From Paracentrotus lividus (Eukaryota; Echinodermata; Echinoidea; Camarodonta; Echinidae), in contig CALNVZ010000041.1 in the NCBI GenBank assembly GCA_940671915.1, positions 352,034 to 416,033 of the forward strand: DNA of 64,000 nucleotides. Reading direction: 5' to 3'. Below, one piece after another: positions 46,931-59,029 of the stretch. Each line of letters starts with the position of its first letter. Within the stretch, counting starts at the first letter, position 1. A program made the position numbers and the translations under genes. The notes below the pieces were generated by a model. It made no database searches and was not told the DNA's origin. It saw only the letters and a program-made list of their open reading frames with translations.

Positions 46931-47896
46931 GGGAAGAGGGATGGGGCAGCTCTGCCAATTTTTAGGTATTAGGAGACCCCAGAGGATGTTTTACCAAAAT
47001 CTGGCTGACAGCAACGTGAGGGGATGCTTGGTAGGGGTGGTAAAACTTTTTTTTTTGTATGGGTGGGGGGGGGGTGGATAAGAATAACCCCATAGGCAGT
47101 GTGTTCTGAGTAGGGTAGGAATGTAAGTTTATTATGAACAAAAAAATTGGACGTTTAAAATCTGAAACAGGTGGGGAGGGCTATTGATCAGTTTTCACCC
47201 CCCCCGACGGACGCCAAAATAAAAAATAAATAATAACAAAATTGGGATGTGTCAAGGTTCATATACGCAAAGGTTTCACTGCAATGTTGCAGTTTTAAAG
47301 TTGAATTAAGAAGGGGATGAATTTCCATAAAATTGGGTTCTACAGATAATATTTAGCATACATAAGTTGTTCAAACAGATAGCATATCACAAAAATCCTC
47401 TGGCTTCTCAATATTCTGGTTTGATAGTTCATGAAATTAGCCTCCTGTCTGGGCGCGAAAGACTAGTGTACTCTAGTACACTCTGAGGGTGACGTCACGG
47501 CCGGGTATTGTGTATATCGTGCCTGGATGTTGAATACAAAACGATGTGCAGATAGAGATATATACATGATTTTACCAATTTTTTTCAAGGAAGTCAATTC
47601 AAATAATTAAGGATCATATGTACAAATCTTTACTATCCCTATATAAACAATAGTATGAATAACGATTTCCAAGTCTTAAATTGTGAAGTAATATTGCAAA
47701 CAATGAGTGATTTATTGATATTTTCACTATTTTATATATTTTTTAACTCCGAGTATATGATCGAGTTCTGTGAGATGACGTACATTGTAGATCCGGTCGC
47801 TCACACAGTGCACACGCAGCTTGAGCAGCTTGTTCCGTATACGTGTGTATTGTGTACTGTTTTTTTTTTTTTGTGTGTGTGTTGCTCGCTGTATAC
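46931..47896. other. Gene-free stretch with a CRE-type palindrome
   Basis: Contains a perfect TGACGTCA at 47491-47498 beside GTGTACTCTAGTACACTC, a palindromic word. A G run lies near 47064. No gene follows, so a promoter role is unproven. Confidence 0.4.
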
Positions 47897-48689
47897 ATGG
47901 GCTTCGGAACCGGGGGGGGGTGCAGCTCCCCCCCCCAAAAAAAAAATAAAAAATAAAAATAAAAATATTGGGTGGCTCAGATATCGTTGAGCCCCCCAAT
48001 ATTTTTGATGCCGTACAGATATTGGCGTTTGCCCTTATAATATAATCTTATTTGACTCAGATAATATTGAACCCCAAGATTTGTATCATCATTGTTTCGT
48101 TTTTATTTGTGGAGGGGACTCAGACATCATTAAGCCCTTCCCCTAATCTTACTGAGGATTTCATTGGGCTTCCCACCAATCTTTTTATATAACAAGTTTA
48201 TATTTCAGGTCTCTATTGTCAACATTTTTAGCTCGCGCGGCGCGCTCGCATATAATTTTTTATTATTTTTTTTAAAAGGAACATAGGAACTACTTTTTAG
48301 ATTGGAGCTAGCCTTGAAGCCCCTCCCCGATGTTTGAGAGGGGCTTCGATATGTTTGAGCCCCCCCCCTTTCTGCTCATTATTTGTTTTGAAATGTTCAT
48401 ATTCGAATTTCACTTGACAACATTTGAATTTATTTCTGCTCGCTCGCCGGATCGGATCGCATGTCTTTCTGTTTGATTTTTTTTTTTCATAATGACAAGG
48501 GGTCCCTAATATATTGGCTGGGGCTCAACAATTAGCCCCCCCCCCCCCTCCCTCCCAATGGTTTAGGGTGGGTCGAATCATTGAGCTCCCTCTCTGCTCC
48601 CAATTTTTTTTTTTAACGCTCATGTATCAGAGTTCTCTTTAATATTTTTTTTTAACTCGGATGTCTTTCGGTTATTTTAACAAAGACCG

Positions 48690-50000
48690 CTTAGAATGCA
48701 CACTTTTCAGGTTGATATATAAAAAATTTTCAGCTCGCGCTTCGCGCTCGCATTGTTTAATGAGATGAATATCTTCTATATAAGCATAGCGAAAAAACGC
48801 TTAAAATGTACACTTTTTAGGTTGATATATTAAAAATTTTCAGCTCGCGCTTCGCGCTCGCATTGTTTAATGAGATAAATATCTTCTTTATAAGCATAGC
48901 GAAAAAAACGCTTAAAATGTACACTTTTCAGAAAGATATATCAAAAATTTTCAGCTGGCACTTCGCGCTTGCATTGTTTAATGAGATAAATATCTCCTTT
49001 ATAACCATAGCACAAAAAGCGCTTAGAATGTACACTTTTCAAGGTGCTAAGTCAAAAAAAATTTAGCTCGCGCTTCGCGCTCGCATTGTTTAATGAGATA
49101 GATATCTTCTTTGTAAACATACCGAAAAAGCGCTTAAAATGTACACTTTACAGGTTGATATATCAAAAATTTTCAGCTTGCGCTTCGCGCTTGCATTGTT
49201 TAATGAGATAAATATATCCTTTATAACCATAGCACAAAAAGCGCTTAGAATGTACACTTTTCAGGGTGCTGTATCAAAAAATTTCAGCTCGCGCTTCGCG
49301 CTCGCATTGTTTAATGAGATAGATATCTTATTTGTAAACATAGCGAAAAAGCGCTTAAAATGCAATTTTCAGGTTGGTTGATATATTAAAAATTTTCAGC
49401 TTGCGCTTCGCGCTCGTATTGTTCGAGATAAATATCTGCTTTATAAACATAGCACAAAAAGCGCTTAGAATGCACACTTTTCAGGTTACTATATCAAAAA
49501 ATTTTAGCTCGCGCTTCGCGCTCGCATTGTTTAATGAGATGAATATCTTCTTTGTAAACATAGCAAAAAAAACGCTTAAATTTAAATGCAGTTTTCAGGT
49601 TGAAATATTAAACAATTTAAGCTCGCGCTTCGCGCTCGCATTGTTTAACGAAATAAATATCTCCTTTACAACCATGGCACATAAAGCGCTTAGAATGCAC
49701 GCTTTTTAGGTTGCTATATCAAAAATTTTCAGCTCGCGCTTCGCGCTTGAATTGTTTAATTAGACAAATATCTTCTGTGTAAACATAGCGAAAAGACGCT
49801 TAAAATGCACTGTTTTCAGGGTGATATATCAAAAATCTTCAGCTCGCGCTTCGCGCTCGCATTAATTGTTTCATGAGATAAATAGGTTCTTTATAAGCAT
49901 AGCGAAGAAATACACTTTTTTCAGGTTGATATATGAAAAAAATAATCGGCTCGCGTTTCGCGCTCGCATCGTCTGATGAGATAAGTATCTTTGTTATGTT
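48690..50000. repeat. ~110-bp satellite with alternating monomer types
   Basis: About twelve units, each with GCTCGCGCTTCGCGCTCGCA, TTGTTTAATGAGATAAATAT and ATGTACACTTTTCAGG. From about 48900 to 49700 two variants alternate: one has CATAGCGAAAAAGCGCTTAAAATG, cited here by its core GCGAAAAAGCGCTTAAAA, the other GCACAAAAAGCGCTTAGAATG, core CACAAAAAGCGCTTAGAA. Several units are 111 bp (37 codons), so a reading frame stays open across units; it is not proposed as a gene. Confidence 0.92.
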
Positions 50001-50115
50001 CTAGCACAAAAAAAAAACAAAAAAAAAAACGCACTGTTTTTAGTTTGATATATCAAAAGTTTTCAAACATCCAAGAATTTTTTATTTATTTATTTAATAA
50101 TAATCATCAATTGTG

Positions 50116-50144
50116 ATAGGGTTAGGGTTAGGTTAGGGTTAGGC
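50116..50144 (+). repeat. Interstitial telomere-like repeats
   Basis: AGGGTTAGGGTTAGGTTAGG-type sequence, four units of TTAGGG/TTAGG, near the right end of the 47897-50264 element. Confidence 0.85.
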
Positions 50145-50270
50145 ATTTTTCAAAATCTCCGACAACGTGTGTTTAGGGGGGGGGGTTCAAAAAAAAAATC
50201 CCAAAAATAGTTGGTGAAAAATTGAGCCCCCCCCCCCAATCCTGAAAATCTTCCGAAGCCTATGGTATAC

Positions 50271-51553
50271 TATACTGTTTGTGGCTTGCTTTCGATATGA
50301 TTTTGTTATTCCTTGTTGACAAGTATTCAAGATCAAATGGGTGAAGTTTGGATCAAAATGCCCTTTCTATGAATTTCGAAGACATATAGTGAAAGATGAT
50401 GAAACAAACTCACAAAGAAATTGATAAACAATTCTACTTACTTACTTCGAGGCCTATACCGACTGATTTTCGTATAAATTGTAAGGCAAAACCAAATTCA
50501 TGAGACGGTATTATTCGCAAAGTGAAGCGCAAAAGCGAACACTTAGCACATAGCTAGCTAGCCAGGCCAACCGCGCCGGCGGCAAGCGCAGACCGATTCC
50601 GCTGGCGACTTGGTTTTTCAAGAGCCGGCCGCATCACACGCGGAAGAATATCTTACAATAACACGAACGATTAGCGTCCGCTACGCGATTGACCGGTGAG
50701 CATATCTTGATAAAATGTTATATTATTAATCTTGAAATTAACCTTGATAGGTCTATCGTATTATTGAGAGGGCAGTTACATATTTTAGAGAATGAGTATG
50801 TTCATAAATCTACTTTTATAAGCATTAACGTTTCGCAAATTGATCAACTGCACACCACAACTAGCTGATTTCCATACCGTACTGTAACATAACAGTCAGT
50901 ATTTATTGACTTTTTTCGCCACGGTCCTGAACGAAGCCAAGGCGGTAAACTCGTCTTAAAATGCTACAAATAAGAATATTCTAACAATGTAGAGGCATAT
51001 TATTGATTGTATGACATTGCTTCATTATTATTTCTTTTTTAAAAATCATTCACATATGAAATTAATAACGATAAAATAAAAGTTCTGACACACTAGTACC
51101 GTAGATTCATATAAATGTGTCAGCGTATACACACGGCATGCCTTGTGTTTACTTCGCCAAGACCGAATTCCCGTCTGTGACGTCGACGGAGATAACACTA
51201 ATGTTAGTACGCATCCCCGGGGAGCGCACTCGGAAAATATGGGCAGGGGTACATCGTTAAAATTAACTATTCAGAACTTATTTTGGGGGTTGAAACCCCA
51301 CTCAGTATTTTAGGGGTGTTGTAAGAATGCTATTAATGTAAATATCTCAATATTTGGGATCGTCTTCTTAATTCAACTTTAAGTCAAATGAAAAATTTTC
51401 CTTCGTGGATACGGGAGGGGTCTGAAAGTGCCCGCCCCCTTTAAAAGATAGAAAGCCCCCCGTCGACCAAAATAAAAAATAAAATAAAAAAATTGGTAGG
51501 GTAGGCATTTTTTCCATCCCACATGAAATGTTCATCGAAATTTTCTTTTTTAA
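50271..51553. other. Gene-free stretch with GC-rich segment
   Basis: 50550-50700 is unusually GC- and CpG-rich (CCGCGCCGGCGGCAAGCGC, GAGCCGGCCGC) and ends at a GTGAGC donor-like site (50695). It could be an untranslated first exon or promoter, but no coding exon was linked to it. Confidence 0.35.
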
Positions 51554-52739
51554 CTCTTAACGTGCCGGAGGCCCATAAATGGGCCCATAGCCCTGGCGTG
51601 CCGGAGGCCCATTTATGGGCCCAAAAAAAGTTTCAAAAAGTTGCTTCCTACTTTTGCCCCAAAGGACGTGAACTTTACTTTGGCCAAAATTTTGACATAT
51701 TTGTTTAGGTGAATAATGTTTGACTTTCCATCCATAAAAAAAACGTATGTCATAGTGGAGCTTTTTTGTCAGAAAGAGAACATTTTATAAATATGAAGAT
51801 ATGATCTACATTTGATCACGCAAAGAATTTTCGAAGCGTCGAATATGTGTGGCGTGTGTTTAAGCGTTACCGATATATTTCAGTTGCCGTGCTGTCTTGC
51901 GTGTTGTGTCTCGTTACACGTGACTCAATAGGGGAAATAAAAGCGATGAACAATGTGTGTACTTACCTAGCTTTTAACAGAGGCAAATTCACAAACATTT
52001 TCAATGAAACAGTAAGGGCAGATTATGTTTATGCTTTCATTTTTATCATAATATGTTAAGGGATGTAATGTAACTAAAACTTTTGTAAGACCTAATATTA
52101 GTTTATTCTTACCCTACTCCTATGTTCATTGTTTGTTTATGCATGCGTATTACAGATTACCATTATCCTAAGCTACTGTTATGGTCTGTTGTTGGATCCT
52201 TATTTTACTCCACTAAGGGAAACCATGTCGTTGTACTGAATCAGGAATCTGGTGCGAGTTCACGGAGCAAAAATAAAAACAGCAGAATTTTATTAATAAA
52301 GAATTAGAAGAATTATCATTATCACATTCCTTCAAAAAGACAAAATGCTACTTTTTGTCTTTTGCTAAAAATATATTGTCTTATGCATAAAAAATAATGA
52401 ATATTTTTGTGTAATCGTTTTTATTCTACACAATTACATAATCTTTATAATAAAACATTATAGAAGTTCTTCTACGGAAATCCATGTATTCGCTTTGGGT
52501 GTGGTGAGATCGAGATATCTTTGTCTGCTTGTCATTTTGTGCTATATTTATATAGCATTATTTCTCTATAAGATACTGTGAAGAATTGTCCATTTATCGA
52601 TTATTGTTATATGTTGTTTATTGATTATAGATTAGATGGTTAGATTGATGTAGTCAGATACTAGTGCAGATTTCTGAACTCTCAAAACTGTCCTTGCACT
52701 GAACTCTCTATATTTTGCAATCAATCTATTTCAGGATAC

Positions 52740-53048
52740 AAATGGGGCGATGTAAGTGCGTCAACACTGTTGCTTGACACATCGACAAATTTAAATTCAT
52801 TACAGGCATTCATGTATAGTGCAACAATAGATGTTGGATATCTCATTGGTGCTCTTGAGTTTACCCGCGGTGATGTTTTGATAATTCTTTTCAAAATGTT
52901 CAATCCGGACCCTTCATTACGGGGTGATTTACGGCACGTAGCTGTGAAAGAACAGTCGTTTATGTATCTTTCATATGAAACTCATATAACAAAATGTTCC
53001 AGAACGGCTGTTTTCATCCGCCGGTCCGGCCCCATCGCGGATATGTGA
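52740..53048 (+). CDS. Possible exon, unknown protein
   Basis: Follows a strong acceptor (CTATTTCAG at about 52727-52735) and stays open for about 103 codons: GYKWGDVSASTLLLDTSTNL, ...ATIDVGYLIGALEFTRGDV, ...FNPDPSLRGDLRHVAVKEQS, ending at TGA. The composition is protein-like, but no partner exon in correct phase was confirmed and no family recognised. It lies within the 51554-56273 element, so it could be a remnant of that element's gene. Low certainty. Confidence 0.3.
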   Translation, partial: KWGDVSASTLLLDTSTNLNSLQAFMYSATIDVGYLIGALEFTRGDVLIILFKMFNPDPSLRGDLRHVAVKEQSFMYLSYETHITKCSRTAVFIRRSGPIADM

Positions 53049-53189
53049 ATATGGATATGGTTTTCTGATTTGAATATAAGTTGAATCATATTTTTCAGCA
53101 GATGTGTAACGTAATATAGTAAAATGGTTTCAAATTAATCTCAAGATCGCTTTGAAGATATTGAAAGTAACTGAATATTTTATGATGGA

Positions 53190-53411
53190 TGTCTTCCCGC
53201 CCGCCGACACAGAGAGGGAGCATTATTATTATTTTAATTCTGCTCAGAGTACATGTCAATGTGTGATTGTGTACTTTAATTTGTAATAGATAATATACCA
53301 GTTACGAATTTGGTTGAGGGAAGAGAGAGAGAGTGAGCGATTATTGTTATTGCCATGAACAAATATAAATGTAATTTACTTCCTTATTTTATATATTTCG
53401 TATTGAGAGTG

Positions 53412-53445
<34 letters not shown>

Positions 53446-53531
53446 TATGGTGAGCGATTATAATTATATTGCCATGAACAAATATAAATGTAATTTGCTT
53501 CCTTATTTTTATATATTTCGTAATTGAGAGT

Positions 53532-53581
<50 letters not shown>

Positions 53582-54125
53582 GATAGTATTGTTTTCCTGA
53601 ACAAATATAATTATAATGATATGATTCTTAATTTGAGATATATATATGTATAGGGAGAGAGAGAGAGAGAGAGAGATGCAGAGAGGGAGCGATTATTATT
53701 ATTATTATTATTTTGCTCAGAGTACATGTCAATGTGTGATTTGTGTACTTTAATTTGTTAATAGAATACTATACCAGTTATGGAATTGGTTGAGGGAAAG
53801 AGAGAGAGAGTGAGCGATTATTGTTATTGCCATGAACAAATATATATGTAATTTGCTTCCTTATTTTTTATATTTCGTATTGAGAGAGAGAGAGAGAGAG
53901 GGAGAGAGAGAGATGGTGAGCGATTGTAATTATCATTGCCATGAACAAATATAAATGTAATTTGCTTCCTTATTTTATATATTTCGTATTGAGAGTGAGT
54001 GAGAGAGAGAGGGAGAGAGAGAGAGAGAGAGAGAGATATGGTGAGCGATTATAATTATTATTGCCATGAACAAATATAAATGTAATTTGCTTCCTTATTT
54101 TATATACTTCGTATTGAGAGTGAGT

Positions 54126-54171
<46 letters not shown>

Positions 54172-54245
54172 GATATTATTGTTTTCCTGAACAAATATAA
54201 TTATAATGATATGATTCTTAATTTGAGATATATATATATATGTAT

Positions 54246-54280
<35 letters not shown>

Positions 54281-54491
54281 CAGAGAGGGAGCGATTATTA
54301 TTATTTTTATTCTGCTCAGAGTACATGTCAATGTGTGATTTGTATACTTTAATTTGTAAATAGAATAATATACCAGTTATGGAATTGGTTGAGGGAAAGA
54401 GAGAGAGAGTGAGCGATTATTGTTTATTGCCATGAACAAATATAAATGTAATTTGCTTCCTTATTTTATATATTTCGTGTTGAGAGTGAGT

Positions 54492-54522
<31 letters not shown>

Positions 54523-55200
54523 AAAGAGAGAGAAAGAAGAGAGAAAGATAATATTGTTTTCCTGAACAAATATAATTATAATGATATGATTCTTAATTTG
54601 AGATATATATATGTATAGCGAGGGAGGAGAGAGAGATACAGAAGAGCGAGCGATTATTATTATTATTTATTATTTTGCTCAGAGTATATGTCAATGTGTG
54701 ATTTGTGTACTTTAATTTGTAAATAGGAAATAATATACCAGTTATGGAATTATTGAGGAAAGAGAGAGAGTGAGCGATTATGTTATTGCCCAAACAATAT
54801 GAACAAAATATAAATGTAATTTGCTTCCTTATTTTTTATATTTCGTATTGAGAGAGAGAGAGAGATGGTGAGCGATTATAATTATTATGCATGAACAAAT
54901 TTAATGATTGATATGTTTCCTGACAGTATTGAGAGAGAGAGAGATAGAGAGAGAGGAGAGAGAGAGAGGGGAGAGAGAGAAATAAGAGATATTATTGTTT
55001 TCCTGAACAATATAAATGTAATGATATGCTTCCTAATTTTATATATTTCGTATTGAGAGAGAGAGAGAGAGAGAGAATAGAGAGATAATATTGTAATATA
55101 AATGTAATTTAAATTTACTGATATGTTTCCTAATTTCATATATTTTATATTGAGAGAGAGAGAGAGAGAAAGAAAGATGAGAGATTATTGTAGTTATGCA
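53190..55200. repeat. Higher-order tandem repeat with GA microsatellites
   Basis: A compound unit of roughly 360-600 bp recurs: CAGAGTACATGTCAATGTGT (53249, 53717, 54315, and a variant near 54680), then ACCAGTTATGGAATTGGTTG, TGCCATGAACAAATATAAAT, a (GA)n run, CCTGAACAAATATAATTATA and another (GA)n run preceded by TATATATGTATAG. Unit length varies with the GA runs. Copies to the right of 54900 are decayed. Confidence 0.92.
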
Positions 55201-55379
55201 TAATTATTGATTGCATGATATGTTTTGCTTAGATATATAAACACACTTGAGTCCTGTTTTCATACACATTTTACTTATCGATAGCGTAGTTAGGGTGAGA
55301 GAAAGTGGTTTATCTATTTATTTGATAATAATCGAGATCAGTACATGGCGTTATATAATTGTCATGTTGACATAGACGT

Positions 55380-55405
55380 TCATCTCCTAATTGCATTTAC
55401 ACGCA

Positions 55406-55438
<33 letters not shown>

Positions 55439-55445
55439 AAGACAG
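55380..55445. repeat. GA microsatellite
   Basis: (GA)n run at about 55406-55432, the outlying end of the 53190-55200 cluster. Confidence 0.85.
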
Positions 55446-56389
55446 AGAAGGAAATTAATTGTAGAACAAAACTAAAGAGAAAGGAATAAAATACTAACAC
55501 TCTACATGCGATATGAAACTTATTTATTAGCTCGATAATGTTCAAGCATTGGTTAGTGCAACGCAATGCAGTATCAAACGTAGCGTACAATTTATATATA
55601 TTCGCAGTTGACTCATTTTTGAATAGGAACAACAACAAGAGAAACAACAAAAATCGATAGCGGCAATAACCACAACTTTAGACTTCTGTCTGTATTCTGC
55701 TCGCGTCCGGTTGGTAAGCCTAATCCGTGGATTTAGCATTATCGAATTTCTTGGGCTTGATCTATGGCGGTTGCAAAACAGCCAACAACGTAGAAAAAAA
55801 CAGAAAAATAACAACCGGATATTCGTAAGAAATGCTTTTCTGGAAGGGAGGACTCGCTTTAGACTTTTCCTTATAAAATTGCAACCAGACCATCATTTTG
55901 CAACAAATTTGGTATTTTTGGACAAGGCAATGACCAGGCTATAACGTCATTTAGTGAACAATATTTCATGACTATTTTTAGCAAACCATGGTGTCTGAAA
56001 GTCGATACAGAAGATTATTTACTCTGCTGAAAAAAACATGTTTCTTCTTTCCCAAAAATACGTATTTTTTGATAAATTTTACAAAACAAAATATATTGAT
56101 AAGGCAACAGAGAAATTTCTACAACTTACTCATATTATCTTTTTTCATACGATCAGTCAGTGCGGAGATATCACTGTTAATATATTGGAGTATGCAGTAC
56201 GTTTCAATATCAATGCGTGACAGGCGTGCAACACCCGCGCACGCCAGGGTTCGCCGCCGCGGCACGTTAAGAGTAACTTAATAACCCTAACCTCTAACCC
56301 CCCCCCCCCCCCCCGTTATATAGGGTATATACATTCAGCAATGTTACTCGCAAACCATATGAAATCAAGAGGAGTGTTTAGTTTTGTTA

Positions 56390-56560
56390 AAAAGGACCAA
56401 AAAAAAAACAATATAAATTGCCCCAAACAGGAACCCCATTTCATAAAAATTAAATGATTTTTAGTGGAAGAAGTACTAAAGTCCACGGTTTTAGTGGAAG
56501 AAGTACCTATTTCAGTCCATAGTTTTAGTGGAAGAAGTACCTACGTCCAACTTCCGCAAA
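56390..56560. repeat. Repeat with TTTTAGTGGAAGAAGTACCTA units, copy 2
   Basis: Same family as 46640-46930: TTTTTAGTGGAAGAAGTACT, TTTTAGTGGAAGAAGTACCT twice more, preceded by GCCCCAAACAGGAACCCCAT. Confidence 0.75.
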
Positions 56561-57129
56561 GTTTGAATCTGAAATTCAAAAATTTGTGACGTGCAGGATA
56601 GTTTGAAATATCAAACCCTTGGATCTCAGAAACAGTATTATGTCACTTAAGCACTTCTTCACTAAACTCTCAATTCTCGTAAGTTCTTGACCTACATCTG
56701 TATACTCGTACATATGCCAATCCTTCGAAAAACATATTCTTCAATTCGACAATGATTATAATTATGAGAGGCTTACATTAAGGAATAGCTAATTAATCAA
56801 CCTTGTCCCTTAAATTAAAATAAAAATAAATACATATATAAATAAAGTATTAACATCTTACTTTAGCACGTCAGAGCTGCTACGCTTCTGACTTCATTCA
56901 AACTAAGCGTCTGATGTCGACATGTGTTCGTCTAAATGCACGGGGAATCGCAATAAAAAAATACGAATATCGTAACATGTATGTACCGTTGTAGCAAAAT
57001 TAAACGAGCGTATTTTATCATCAGATGAGATAACGACTTTATTGAACATTGCCATTTGAAGCTATACTGTTTGTATTCCCTACATGTCTGCAGATTTACG
57101 TGATGATGAGTGTGCGTTTGTGCTTGAGT
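56561..57129. other. Gene-free stretch
   Basis: AT-rich; nothing recognised. Confidence 0.4.
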
Positions 57130-58930
57130 TAACGTATGTCCTCGCCTATTCGTTGCGTGTTTAGCTTGGTGGGCAAGTGGGTGGAGCTAGTTGTTATGGG
57201 CAACGAAGCGTTCGTTAATGCTTTTCATGTTTTCTCATGCTGTAAAAGGAGTCTGACGCAAAGTTTAAAATCAACTGAAATACTCAAAAACCGGCAAAAA
57301 GTGAATATAACCCTCTCCTTTGGATATTATGTATCAATAAACCAATTCATCAACAATTGGCAGATTTTTTTGTTCAGTTTTATGCATTTTGAAAGCAACA
57401 TCAAAATGAACATCAAATATAGAAATTATGTAAGCTTCTATAAAATCTTACTTTTCAATATCTGGTATAATTTTAATAGTTTGGAAATGTTATGATAATG
57501 AAATTAGAAGTTTTCTGAACTGATGTCGTTGTTTGCTTAGATGTTATAGTTTTTTTGACTGTGGACACGCCGTTGAATTCAGGTAAAAATCTTTCCCTTT
57601 TTACTTATTTTCGTAACATGTATGTTTTATCAGCATGTCAGTTGTTTATTTTTCATTTTTATTATAAAATCAATCATGGAGATGAAAATCGGGAGTGTGG
57701 AAATACAGTGTATGTCTATGTTTTCGTAGGATCAATGCTGCTGAAAAGAGAAAACTGGGTTCATATTTCATGAAAAAAGTCGCCAAATTAAAAATGCCAG
57801 CATACGGCGCCGCGTCTTTCGACCCAGTCTAACCGGCCCAGACATCAGTCCCATTCCGGTATTACGCAATATTTCACACGTACCATGATGACTTAATTGC
57901 TTGTTAGTAGTGTTTCTTCTAATTATTAGACCATGTAGATATTCCAGTTTACCTATAATAAGGAACCTATAATAAGGATGCTCAGATGCCCAACGCATGT
58001 GGATAGCTAAGAACAATTTTTAAAGTTTAAAGCTCCGGTTTATGTTGAATGAAACTCATTGGAAATATGCTAGCAACATGTCATCACCTTACTGAAGACA
58101 GCCACGGGCAAGCCAGGGGAGCTGGTCGGTCTACGGTAAGGGGTTCGTTCAGTCCGCCTGCTCCTGGTTTGAAATGTCGGGCATTCAATATCGGAATGGG
58201 ACTGATGTCTGGGCCGAAAGACGTGGCGATATCAATATCTCAACACACGCTCATATTTATAATTCGGCGACTTTTTTCATGAAATATGAACCCAGTATTC
58301 TCTTTTCAGCAGCATTGATCCTACGAAACATAGAAATACACTGTATTTCCACACTTCCGATTTTCATCTCCATGATTGATTTTATAATAAAAATGAAAAA
58401 TAAACAACTGACATGCTGATAAAACATACATGTTACGAAAATAAGTAAAAAGGGGAAAGATTTTTACCTGATTTCAACGGCGTGTCCACAAGTCAAAAAA
58501 ACTATAACATCTAAGCAAACAACGACATCAGTTCAGAAAACTTCTAATTTCATTGTCATAACATTTTCAAACTATTAAAAATATACCAGATATTGAAAAA
58601 GTAAGATTTTATAAAAGCTTACATAATTTCTATATTTTGATGTTCATTTTGATGTTGCTTTCAAAATGCATAAAACTGAAGAAAAAAAATCTGCCAATTG
58701 TTTAATGAATTGGTTTATTTGATACATCAGTATCCAAAGGAGAGGTGTTCATTCACCGTTTTGCCTTTTTTTTTGAGTATTTCAGTGGGTTTTAGAATAT
58801 TGCATGTCAGACTCATTTTACATCACGAGAAAATCATGAAAAGAAGTTAACGAACGCTTCGTTGCCCATAACAACTAGCTCCACCCACTTTGCCCACCAA
58901 GATCCGAGGACGAACATACGTGATTTTGTA
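57130..58930. mobile_element. 1.8-kb palindrome with ~310-bp spacer
   Basis: Left arm (57170-57865), starting CTTGGTGGGCAAGTGGGTGG, is mirrored by the right arm (58175-58905), ending CCACCCACTTTGCCCACCAAG, cited by its core GCCCACCAAG. Further pairing words are CAGCATGTCAGTTGTTTATT and CCCAGACATCAGTCCCATTC. Arms differ by substitutions and indels. The spacer is unique. No coding content recognised. Confidence 0.85.
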
Positions 58931-59029
58931 GTGGCACTACGTATCATACGAACTTTAAATATTCATTCATGCTAGGCCCAATAGGAAAATATTCGAACCT
59001 TGTTTTTTGAAATATACAATTACAATATT

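Larger units (their letters stand above)
47897..50264. mobile_element. 2.4-kb element with CAT(A/G)GGCTTCGGAA terminal inverted repeats
   Basis: The left end ATGGGCTTCGGAACC and the right end TTCCGAAGCCTATG are inverted, each with an adjacent G or C run. GTATAC flanks both ends (47891-47896, 50265-50270); being palindromic it could be a 6-bp target duplication or part of the repeat. The interior is mostly a satellite array (48690-50000) and GAGCCCCCC-type sequences. No transposase. Confidence 0.75.
51554..56273. mobile_element. 4.7-kb element with CTCTTAACGTGCCG terminal inverted repeats
   Basis: CTCTTAACGTGCCG at 51554 is inverted at the right end (CGGCACGTTAAGAG, 56260-56273). TAA flanks both sides (51551-51553, 56274-56276), as in PIF/Harbinger insertions; alternatively the internal TTAA is the target site. 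The left end has GCCCATAAATGGGC and its variant GCCCATTTATGGGC. CCTGGCGTGC occurs near both ends. Short frames (51847-52010, 52740-53048) have splice-like borders but no recognised transposase. Confidence 0.65.

Noticed and set aside
48690-50000. CRISPR-like array, given regular ~110-bp spacing
   Set aside because: Whole units are conserved rather than repeat plus unique spacer, and the context is animal DNA; it is a satellite.
53970-55139. Frames of Ser-Leu or Arg-Glu dipeptide repeats
   Set aside because: Products of GA/TC microsatellites.
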